Assembly (NCBI GenBank): GCA_025403435.1
Contig: CM046337.1
Coordinates: 1,495,501 to 1,559,500 of the forward strand
Source of the DNA: Artocarpus heterophyllus
Taxonomy: Eukaryota > Streptophyta > Magnoliopsida > Rosales > Moraceae
Direction: 5' to 3'
Length of the DNA stretch: 64,000 bases
Below the pieces are notes generated by a model that did not search any database, was not told the origin of the DNA, and saw only the letters and a list, made by a program, of their open reading frames with translations. This document shows positions 51,101 through 59,126 of this stretch, piece by piece (position 1 is the stretch's first letter; each line of letters opens with the position of its first letter). The position numbers were made by a program, and so were the translations under genes.

Positions 51101-51622
51101 ATGGACCCAAAGTACCAATACCTGAGAAAGTATTTCCCATCACTCTCCCAAAAGATTCTCAGAAAGAAATACAAGGCTAGAATTACTCGGTTGTGGATTC
51201 TTATGCGTTTTGGTATCCCTTGTGATGTGAGAATGTTGATAGAGGGGAAAATCCGTCCGAGTGACTTTAGTCAAGATGTCGGTTTACCAGGAACAGGTAC
51301 CAGTCGTAGTGCAATGAAAAGAAGAGCTCGTGCCATCGTGGTCACTTGTAACAAATGTGGAAGACAAAATTGTAACGGTAAATGTACTTCACCTGGTTAT
51401 ATGTCTACGAATAGAGAGGATAAAATACGGTTTTGTAGGGATGGACTTTCAAAGGAGAACTTGGATAGCATCCATCCTCCTCTCCACGGTCACCCTAGTG
51501 GATATGTTCAAGGAGCTATTTTTAAACTCTGGCCTAAATTTTATACAGAAAGACAATGCCTCAGGAATATGGTATTTCTAGATCCTGTTTGTCAAGCCAT
51601 AAGAAAACTGGATGGGGAATAA
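51101..51622 (+). CDS. Basic zinc-finger-like protein, resembling flexuous-virus cysteine-rich nucleic-acid-binding proteins
   Basis: An intact 173-aa frame starting in the context CATCATGG. Residues 20-30 and 68-79 are strongly basic (SAMKRRARA). The basic stretch is followed directly by a Cys-x2-Cys-x4-Cys-x3-Cys cluster at 83, 86, 91 and 95, a Pro-Gly at 98-99 and a charged segment ending FCRDG. The order of Gly/Ser-rich turn, Arg-rich patch, Cys pair and Pro-Gly tail recalls the small cysteine-rich proteins of Betaflexiviridae, which bind nucleic acid and in several viruses suppress RNA silencing. The Cys spacing is tighter than usual in those proteins, so the link is tentative. It is not a gag-type CCHC knuckle. 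It is intronless, lies 642 bases upstream of the LOG-like frame, and both are on the element's sense strand. Alternative: an unrelated plant zinc-finger fragment. Confidence 0.5.
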   Translation: MDPKYQYLRKYFPSLSQKILRKKYKARITRLWILMRFGIPCDVRMLIEGKIRPSDFSQDVGLPGTGTSRSAMKRRARAIVVTCNKCGRQNCNGKCTSPGYMSTNREDKIRFCRDGLSKENLDSIHPPLHGHPSGYVQGAIFKLWPKFYTERQCLRNMVFLDPVCQAIRKLDGE

Positions 51623-52264
51623 GTCATCGCACTATAAAGGTTATTTAGTCTTTACTTATTTGAAGCAGTTTTAGCTGATGTTCAACAGTTTGTGTTTTTC
51701 TTTTACTCAGAATATTTGCTTTTGTGTTTGAAATAATTGTGATTATTAGATTGATACAGTAAGTGTTAATATCTTATTTAATTTATGATTTTCTTAAATA
51801 TATATATAATAAAATATATTATCTTATCAGACACGTTACATACGATACAGTAATATGTTTGAATTTTGAAAAGCTTATCCAGATATTTCAAGATTGTGTC
51901 TCAAATTTCAAAAGTTCTACAGTATTTGTCGTTTATATTAAATTTCTAGACTTGGTGTATATTTGTCAAAAAGTCTACAGTTGTGTCATGAGGGTCTTCT
52001 GTCGAATTGTTCTCAATTGTCAAAAGTTATACAATTAGAGTCTAATCTTTTTCAAAAAGTGAATCAGATTTTCTGTAAACTATCAATCACCTTATCTTAC
52101 TTTCTTATCTGCACAAGATTTTGTTTAAATCTTTGGATTACCTTTTCATTACCTACTCGTCTATCTCTTTAGCCCTTTTTGTATATTTCTCATCTTTAAA
52201 ATCTCATATAGAACCCGAAGTCTAAGTGGAGCAGACATTAAGCAACCACTTCTATAAACCAAAT
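51623..52264 (+). other. Spacer between the two element genes
   Basis: AT-rich, with short accidental frames only. A stretch just upstream of 52,200 is pyrimidine-rich and could act as a leader for the second gene. No splice sites are needed to read either gene. Confidence 0.4.
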
Positions 52265-52915
52265 ATGTTTACCTCCCAGTCCACGAAGAAAATAAAGAAT
52301 GTTTGTGTCTTTTGTGGTTCCAGCCTTGGAAAAGATAAAGCTTATTTAGAAGCTGCAAATCACTTAGGGCAAGTCCTAGCACACAAGAAGATTAACATAA
52401 TCTATGGGGGTGGTAGTATAAAAATGATGGTAAATATGGCACTAGCAGCTAGGTCTAGCGACGCTACTGATGTAAGAATTTGGCCTCATATTCCAGTTGA
52501 AGGAAACCTTTGTAAGGAAGCCATAGGTAAGGGAGAAGGAGTCAGGAGTATCCCTAAAAATTTTAAAGACATAATCTATAATTCTGATGCTTTTATAGCA
52601 TTACCTGGTGGTCTAGGTACTCTTGAGGAAATATTTATAGTTGCTTGTGGGCAATTGTTGGGCTTTTATTCCAAACCTTTGGGACTGCTGAACGTAAAGG
52701 GTTTTTATGACGGTCTTTTGAAATTTCTAGATTACGCTGTGGAAGAAAACATCACTACAGAATCGGAGAGACAAATCTTTGTCACTGCTTCAACAGCTGA
52801 GGAATTGATAGATAAAATGCAAATCATACATCCAGAATCCGACACTGCAACATCCAAGCTTGAATGGGAAAGGGAAAGCCGGGAGCGGCCAATTGATTTG
52901 AATCTCCATCTGTAA
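52265..52915 (+). CDS. LOG-family (lysine decarboxylase fold) protein with altered active site and EAR-like tail
   Basis: An intact 216-aa frame, normal LOG length. LOG enzymes release active cytokinin bases from riboside monophosphates. The ATG at 52,265 is preferred; an upstream GTG-led extension from 52,226 lacks a start. Residues 12-20 (NVCVFCGSS), YGGGS at 47-51 and PGGLGTLEE at 114-122 are family hallmarks, followed by KPLGLLN near 137-143. The Arg-Lys pair normally about 15 residues before PGG is replaced (SIPKNFKDI, Asn99-Phe100), and the segment after YGGGS is divergent, so catalysis is doubtful. The C-terminus ends DLNLHL, an LxLxL/DLN-type EAR repression motif not usual in LOGs. 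Plant LOG genes have several introns; this copy has none, which fits capture through RNA. No frameshift suggests it was kept under selection or arrived recently. Confidence 0.85.
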   Translation: MFTSQSTKKIKNVCVFCGSSLGKDKAYLEAANHLGQVLAHKKINIIYGGGSIKMMVNMALAARSSDATDVRIWPHIPVEGNLCKEAIGKGEGVRSIPKNFKDIIYNSDAFIALPGGLGTLEEIFIVACGQLLGFYSKPLGLLNVKGFYDGLLKFLDYAVEENITTESERQIFVTASTAEELIDKMQIIHPESDTATSKLEWERESRERPIDLNLHL

Positions 52916-53834
52916 TCTTTTTGTTTTATCTTTGGCATGTAGGCATGTGTGTCCGTATTTCGTGTGTTACGAATAATCGTTTGCCTTGTATTCTGTGTTT
53001 CTTGTGGTACGTTGTTGTTCAATCTTTTAGATTCATTGAGCCTAATGCCGGGATGGCTGGATACGGAGTACTTGATGCTCTCGAAACGCATCCTTCTTAA
53101 GGTCCGATCTTTTGTTTATCGATGTTTTTGTATCCTATAAGCATGCATGATATGGATAGCTGGTATACGGAGTGCCTTGTACTCTCGAAACGTATTCGTA
53201 TCATGTTTGTAATATGTAATATTATGTGGAAGTACCAGAGTCAGTTATGGGGATATTCCATATGAAATATGAGTATATTATTTGGATTGAATGTTTGTGT
53301 CATGAGGATAGCTGTTTAATGAAAAATATGTCGGGTATGTTTGCAACTCTGAGATTCCATTTAATATCTCTATGAATAAGTTTAATGTATGGTTTTGAAT
53401 AGAAGTGTTTGTGATATATGTTTTATGATTATGTTTTAGTTTATTAGTTGAGGTATGAAATCAAATATATTTGACTTTTCCTTACTCAAAAAGGAAAAGG
53501 AACCTAAAGATGAAGTATATAAAATTTCTCTGGCAATCTCCTTAAATGTGATTGTAAATCACAGTCCATGCACAATAAAGGACTGGAATCATGGTATGGT
53601 CAATATGTATGCCTGATCAGATTCTTAGACTATTATACGGTGTTATAAGTTGAAACTTGTCAGAAATACTCTCATTGAGGGATTTAGGAGTAAGATTTAT
53701 TATGCAAGTAAATAAGTGGAGATACGATAACTTAAATTTGGAGGACAAACAACATTAACGGTTTAGACTCAGAATTGGAATCATAATTTTTACTAGTATT
53801 ACTAGAATTGAAATTTCGAGGACGAAATTTCTTT
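52916..53834 (+). other. Non-coding 3' part of the LTR element interior
   Basis: No gene is seen. Two imperfect copies of a roughly 45-base unit, GGATAGCTGG/TACGGAGT...CTCTCGAAACG, lie at about 53,052-53,095 and 53,154-53,198. The remainder is AT-rich. Confidence 0.45.
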
Positions 53835-53848
53835 AAGGGGGGTAGAGC
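53835..53848 (+). promoter_or_regulatory. Polypurine tract
   Basis: AAGGGGGGTAGAGC immediately precedes the 3' LTR and is the expected plus-strand primer for reverse transcription. Confidence 0.88.
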
Positions 53849-56216
53849 TGTGACACCCGTTATTCTCCTAAGGGTATTAAGGTAATTAGATTAATTACCT
53901 AGTATATATATAAAAAAAAAATCAGAAAATCTCTCATAATTCGAAACTCTCTCTCTCTCTAAAAAAATTCTCTCTCTCTCCTCAAAGATCGTTTGAGATT
54001 TCGGCATCCGTTTTCGACACCTCCCGCACCAATGGAAAGCTCCCGACGAGCTGAGTCCAATGAGGTGCCGCGCCGCCCAAAACGCCGCCGGAGGAGACCA
54101 CACGCGCTGCCCAAATTGGCGGCAAAACCCATTTCTTTCCGACGAGATATCTTCACCGTCCGACGTCCGATCGACGTGATTCTTGTTCCTACACGACCAC
54201 CGTGATGAGAGGAACAAAACCCACCCTTGGTGGCAGCTCAACAACCGCCGGATTGCTCCGCCCGTCTATTGCCGCCATGCACCGCCGCCCCCATGGTGGA
54301 ACTCCGCCTTGCCGGAGGAGGTGACTGACACCACCCCTCCCAATGAGTTCAGAGGATCAAGGGGAGTAAAACCCCTCGATCAATTGCACGGAAGGAGCCG
54401 GTTTCACCGGAGAACGGCCAACGCCGCCGTCAACCGCCGCGGGAGCCTCCGTTTTGGCTCTTCCCAGCCACGTTTCTTCAAATTGGATGAGGGGAAATGC
54501 TCATAGGAGGATGGGTAGCAAAAGCCCTCAGCCAATTTCAGGTTTCCATCGTCGGAGAATCAAGATCGGAGCTCATCCATTTCTACCGATGTTGTACTTC
54601 ACGACCCGCTATGTTAGAGGCAGAATTGGGTGAAATTGACCCCTCCATTGGACTCAAAAGGGTCGATTTAGGGGGGGTAGGCCCGAGCCCAGCGGCCAAC
54701 GGACCCCGATTGACGCCGGTCAACGACGGTCAAAGTCGGTCAACGCCGGTCAACGGCCAGTCAAAGGCTAAATTGGAATTTTGTGATCCGGACCTCCGAT
54801 CGAAGATCCGAGACCGCTTCCTGACTCGTTTCGATGCTCTGGATGCAATGGTGACCTCCGTTTGAGCAAATTCCACTCCGATGAAAATCATCCGGTACCG
54901 ACTGCACGCGAATCGAGGCAATTCAAACAGCAGTATCGGAGTCCAGAATGACGTTTTCAAGAATGTATGATCTCCAGGAAGCATTCCTAGCCATTCATAG
55001 TCGCTCGAGGAGCACTACAGAGGATGCTTCGTAGATACAGTGAGATACAACTGGATCTGTTTTGCTTGGAGTTCAAGATCAAGGGAGTATGGAGCTAACG
55101 TTAATTGATTCCAGGATTAAGAGACTGTTGATAAGCTTGAAAGGTAGGGATTCTATTACTCATCTTTTGTGAGGTTTTTATAGAATTAAAATTGATTGTT
55201 TTGCCGCAATATATTTATATCTATGTTGAACTGATATTATATGAGTATCACATATGAAACTATGACATGGACTCGTCTTGTATTGTACGGCGAGGAACAT
55301 AATGAATTGACACATGTTATAAATTGAGAAGCATGGTTAGGAAAACTAACTCTATTAATAATGATTTAATATAGAGAAATTGTGAGACATGAAAAGGGCG
55401 ACGGTTACGTCCTTGGGCATGAATACCCTAAAAGGTAAAATAGGGGGAAGGTGATGACGCTTCCTTGGGTTGAAAGTCCCAGAACACACTGTACAGGAAT
55501 TGATTTGGTGAGGACTCGGGGCTTGATGTCCCCTCACCGGAACACCCTTGGAATGTTTATAGGGTGATCAAGTGCGCCCATTTGGGTTTCGATGAGTTGA
55601 GTGATACTCAATTTAACATGGATACCTAGGAACAATGATGATTGGTAATATTTGTATAAATGTGTAATTATGACACTTGGTAATGATTAACTACGGTATC
55701 CATAAGATGTGATCATAATAAACCTCATAATCTGGAATATGATGTGACTTACTGACCATGCAGATTTTAATGTGGTAATGATAAAAACCTAAAGGTGAGT
55801 AATGGCTTTCTCTACTGAGCATAGTGTTGCTCATTCCCTTATGTTTATATCTTTTCAGGACTCACTAAGTGTGAGGTGGCTACGAGAAATATAGTTGAGG
55901 AAGTGATGTAGCTATATTACATTGGGACTGCTTCAATCGTTGAGAATGTTCTTCATGATAATGTAAGCATCAATTGTTACTTTCTGTGACTGTATTACAA
56001 TGTGTTGAGGGTTAAAATGATGATGACAACAGTTTATATTATTAAATTTAAGGTGCTACATTAAAACTGTGGTTTATTTGTCGTTTATATTTTTATTTTT
56101 GAGTTGAGAGTTTTCATTTAAGTCCCGGGCAAATTTTATTTTTAAGGTTTTACTTTTATTATTTATTTTTATTTTATCTCATTAAAAACTATTAACCCCC
56201 ATATAGGGGCGTTACA
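53849..56216 (+). repeat. 3' LTR, 2368 bp
   Basis: Same ends and content as the 5' LTR. By eye it differs by about seven single-base changes, lacks 11 bases of the CT tract and has 10 extra bases (an added GCCGGTCAAC unit near 54,745). All differences seen lie in the first 900 bases; the rest appears identical. Confidence 0.93.
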
Positions 56217-56221
56217 TAGGG
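56217..56221. other. Right target-site duplication TAGGG
   Basis: Identical to 47,269-47,273. It is followed on the minus strand by the start of LOX copy 2 (ATG at 56,253, reading MLMIPQVHQSPP). Confidence 0.92.
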
Positions 56222-56334
56222 GGTGATTGGTGAACTTGTGGAATCATCAACATTTTTGAAATCTTTCTTTCTTTATTGTTGTTTTTTGCTTCTTGCAAGT
56301 TTTCTAAGGGTTGAGCACTCTTTATGCAGGAGGG

Positions 56335-56352
56335 AAGGGTAGATATATAGTG
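56335..56352 (-). promoter_or_regulatory. Possible TATA box of LOX copy 2
   Basis: CACTATATATCTACC on the minus strand lies about 90 bases upstream of the LOX copy 2 start codon. Sequence and spacing fit a TATA box of the once active gene. Confidence 0.4.
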
Positions 56353-58680
56353 AAGACATGGACCATCATTGTGATGTTCTCGTCTTTTTAGCTTTCGTTG
56401 GGCCAATCGATTAATTCGAACCAATAACAATGTAAAATTTCACAAGTTATAGTATAAAGCAAAAAGTTGTTATAATATAAATCTCTTCTTTTAACTAATT
56501 TTTTCGGTTCATACCTGTTTGTCAAATACCTGTTTGTCAAGCATCCAATTAATTGGTTTTTAGACATGAAGTTAACAAAACTGCAAATAGATTGAGAGAA
56601 ATTATCTCCTGCAAGTGATGTATGCATATATAGGATCGAGAACCTTAATTCGCAATTGCTACCTTTTTGAAATAAAAATGTTACATTTTTTTTTTTTAAA
56701 CTTAAGTGGTAGATCCAAACTCTTTATTTTTAGTTAAGATTGGGTGTTGTTTTATTTCTAGGTTAACAACAACCACGTATAAACGTTATATTTCTAGAAT
56801 TGGATTAAACGTATAGCAAGTGATATCAAATGAAACAATTATTATACGTCTTTAGAGCTGTCTTTCTTTTCCCACCAAAACAAGAGGCAAAAGGATAACT
56901 ACTTGCATATGCTCTGCAAAAATAATGTTGGGCAAATTTTCATATGCTATTGCATTATGCTGTGTGCAAAAATAATAGTGGGCAATTTTTAAAAAGCAGG
57001 CCCGATCCCTGAGGCAAATTAAAATGGAATTCTATAATGCTAATCCTTTATATATACTTCTGTGTGCGTCGGTCTACATTTGTCCAATAGTTGACTTTTG
57101 AAAATCAATGTTGAAACTGAACGACTAATTAATTGCTAAGAAAAAACGTTAATGGATGACAGTCCCAAATCACATAATGTTTAGGGATTAAAAATTCAGA
57201 CGTAAAAAACATTTTTTTAAAATAAAACAAATACATGCATAGTCGTATGAGACCACCTATTGTGGAAGAATCTGACCTCATCTACTGACCAGATCTATTA
57301 GTAAAGACGGATGAAATACAAGGACTAAATTTAAGTATTGAGACCCAAAGATGAAAAGCTCACTTGACACATACAATAAAGCATTACGAAGGCTCGTTTT
57401 GAATATCCACTACAATCGATGGAAAAGACCAACTTATTGAAGCCCAACCTTCCTCACCGAGAGAACATACGACATGGTTTAGATTGAGATATAGCCAAAC
57501 ACCTACACACCTTTTACCGATAACAATAGGATAGACAAACAAATAAAAATTGACAGTAAAGAGACTATCTCTGTTATTATAACTACAAACCAACAAAAAA
57601 ATAACCTACTTCTCAACGGCGAAAACATTGCTAATTTTATTTGATAAACACAAAGCATAAAACAAATAAGTAAGATCCAACCGTCAACGATGAAGCCATC
57701 AATGATAAGCCAACCACCGTTGAATGAGGACAAGGACTCCCTGAACATGCTAGAAAACTAAATGAGAGCGTGACCAAATTTCTACTGCCCACCTCCACCA
57801 ACCCAAGAAAACAACACCACTATGGCTTCATTTTCTGTTGAGGCCAAAGGAATACTAGTGCAAACTCAATTAAAACCTCTAGCCTATAGAGTAAGAAGGC
57901 TTCTCTCCACCATATCTGCCTGTTGCACCACCAGGCCACCAACAACAGCTACTGGAGAAAGCCAGCCCATCCACAATGAAGCCCCCTTTATCAACCCACG
58001 AACATCCCCCTAAATCCTAAGTGAATTGCCCTACCACTAGAGAAAACGATGCCACGATTTTAAACCACACCCTCAAAGGGCTATGAGTCTAGAGAATTGT
58101 TCAAAGATGGCTTTGGACTCTAACCTCATAACCATCCCAAGAGAGGCTGCACGCTGATACAAAGGAAAGAAAAAGGAAACCCTAACATAATCTAAAGTTG
58201 ATTAACACTTATTTTAAACTATAATAAAACATTAAACTCATAAAAATAGACCAACAATAAGTAAAACACCCCACCTAAAAAAGTTGACAACAACGTATAA
58301 CATATTTACTAATTTGTCAACATTTATTATTCTAAATATATATCTTAATTATCTTTCACCGTTTTAGTTTTGAAAACAAAATTATTGAATCAACAAGAAA
58401 ACGTTCAATGATCAAGTAATATAACTACTTTTAAATCTTTTAATTTACAATACAAATAATCCAACGTTCTTAACTTCCTTAATAATTATTGTTATTATTA
58501 TTATTTTTTTACATTTCTATTGTAAAGGAAAAACCAAAGAAAAATAGAAAACAAAAACTATGAAACATTTTAAAAAACTTTTGCATACAATATTATATCA
58601 ATGTGTGTAAGTATAGACTAATTTTATATTGTAAATATTTCCAACTTTTATATAACACAGATGTTTGCGCGGGTTTTTTG
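56353..58680. other. Intergenic stretch between LOX copy 2 and the TOP6B copy
   Basis: No host exon is seen. It includes the former LOX promoter, the inverted LINE-like repeat copy at about 57,195-58,200, and AT-rich DNA ending in a possible Helitron terminus at 58,684. Confidence 0.45.
57195..58200 (-). repeat. LINE-like dispersed repeat, minus-strand copy
   Basis: Inverted relative of the repeat at 7,975-8,986, recognisable over about 1 kb by the same ordered phrases. It is more diverged and lacks the long A run. The frame at 57,822-58,013 lies within it on the antisense side and is not conserved, so it is not called as a gene. Confidence 0.5.
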
Positions 58681-58684
58681 CTAG
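58665..58684 (+). mobile_element. Possible Helitron 3' terminus
   Basis: GCGCGGGTTTTTTGCTAG followed by T resembles the GC-rich stem and CTAG end of plant Helitrons. The left arm of the stem is weak and no TC-type 5' end was found. Confidence 0.25.
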
Positions 58685-58768
58685 TTTATACGGAAGAGAA
58701 GGGAGATCTTCCATGAAGATCGCAATCCAACGGTTGTGCGGCAAAGTAATCCGAGCTCCCATCTCAGC

Positions 58769-58794
58769 GGGCGAAAACTACGATTTGGCGGGAA
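58769..58794. promoter_or_regulatory. Two E2F-type sites upstream of the TOP6B copy
   Basis: TTTGGCGGGAA at 58,784-58,794 is a perfect E2F consensus site. GGGCGAAA at 58,769-58,776 is a second one on the other strand. They lie about 340 bases before the presumed start codon, where S-phase control of a topoisomerase gene used in endoreduplication would be expected. Binding is inferred from sequence alone. Confidence 0.5.
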
Positions 58795-59062
58795 GCACAC
58801 TTTGATATGTTGCAGTGCAGAATACTACTTGATAGTATAGTCCAGCTCGGAGGATAAAATCCAGACCGTCCCATTTTCAATCATCCCCCTTCGTCGTTGA
58901 TCGTGGACAAATTCCGGTGATTGATTGAATCCCAAGGTCCCAAGCAATGAAAGTTGTTTCGCAGGGGCCCACACACACACAGAGAGAGGATCATCCAAAA
59001 CGACACCGCATCACCGTGGCGCCGTTTCGCCCCAGCTCCTGATTCTGGAGACTAGACCCTAG

Positions 59063-59089
59063 TTTCTTCTTCTTCTTCTTCTTCTTCTT
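59063..59089 (+). repeat. (CTT)9 microsatellite in the presumed 5' leader
   Basis: Nine CTT/TTC units lie about 40 bases upstream of the presumed TOP6B start codon; such pyrimidine repeats are common in plant 5' leaders. Confidence 0.85.
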
Positions 59090-59126
59090 GTTTTCTGGTT
59101 TTGATCGTTTGAAGGTGAAATTTGCA

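Larger units (their letters stand above)
47274..56216 (+). mobile_element. Young non-autonomous LTR retrotransposon (family B) carrying two captured-type genes
   Basis: Two near-identical LTRs (47,274-49,642 and 53,849-56,216) enclose 4206 bp. The element is flanked by a perfect 5-bp duplication TAGGG (47,269-47,273 and 56,217-56,221). A primer binding site complementary to initiator Met tRNA follows the 5' LTR, and a polypurine tract precedes the 3' LTR. I find no gag, protease, integrase, reverse transcriptase or RNase H, so mobilisation must depend on another element. The interior instead holds two intact plus-strand frames, a zinc-finger-like protein and a LOG-like protein. LTR ends TGTGACACCC...GGGCGTTACA and the 5-bp duplication suit Ty3/Gypsy. 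The element lies antisense inside exon 1 of LOX copy 2; its LTRs differ by about seven substitutions and two small indels. Confidence 0.93.
42834..56253 (-). pseudogene. Second 13-lipoxygenase copy (LOX copy 2), broken and split by an LTR element
   Basis: Tandem relative of LOX copy 1 in the same orientation. Exons: 1 at 56253-56217 plus 47268-46921, 2 at 46277-46011, 3 at 45885-45658, 4 at 45554-45226, 5 at 45121-45036, a fused 6/7 at 44358-44280, 8 at 44099-43833, 9 at 43586-42834. Lesions: the LTR element in exon 1; a 1-base insertion and a TAG in exon 2; a TAA and a frameshift in exon 3; a frameshift in exon 4; TAA in exon 5. A deletion joins the start of exon 6 to the last 40 bases of exon 7, and the exon 7 donor GT is now GA. 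TAG and TGA occur in exon 8, and a frameshift near the end of exon 9. The HAAVN iron-ligand motif survives. The number of lesions excludes a working enzyme. Confidence 0.92.

Noticed and set aside
51330..51581. Second frame within the zinc-finger-like gene
   Set aside because: It overlaps the main frame in another phase and lacks the Cys cluster and any start context.
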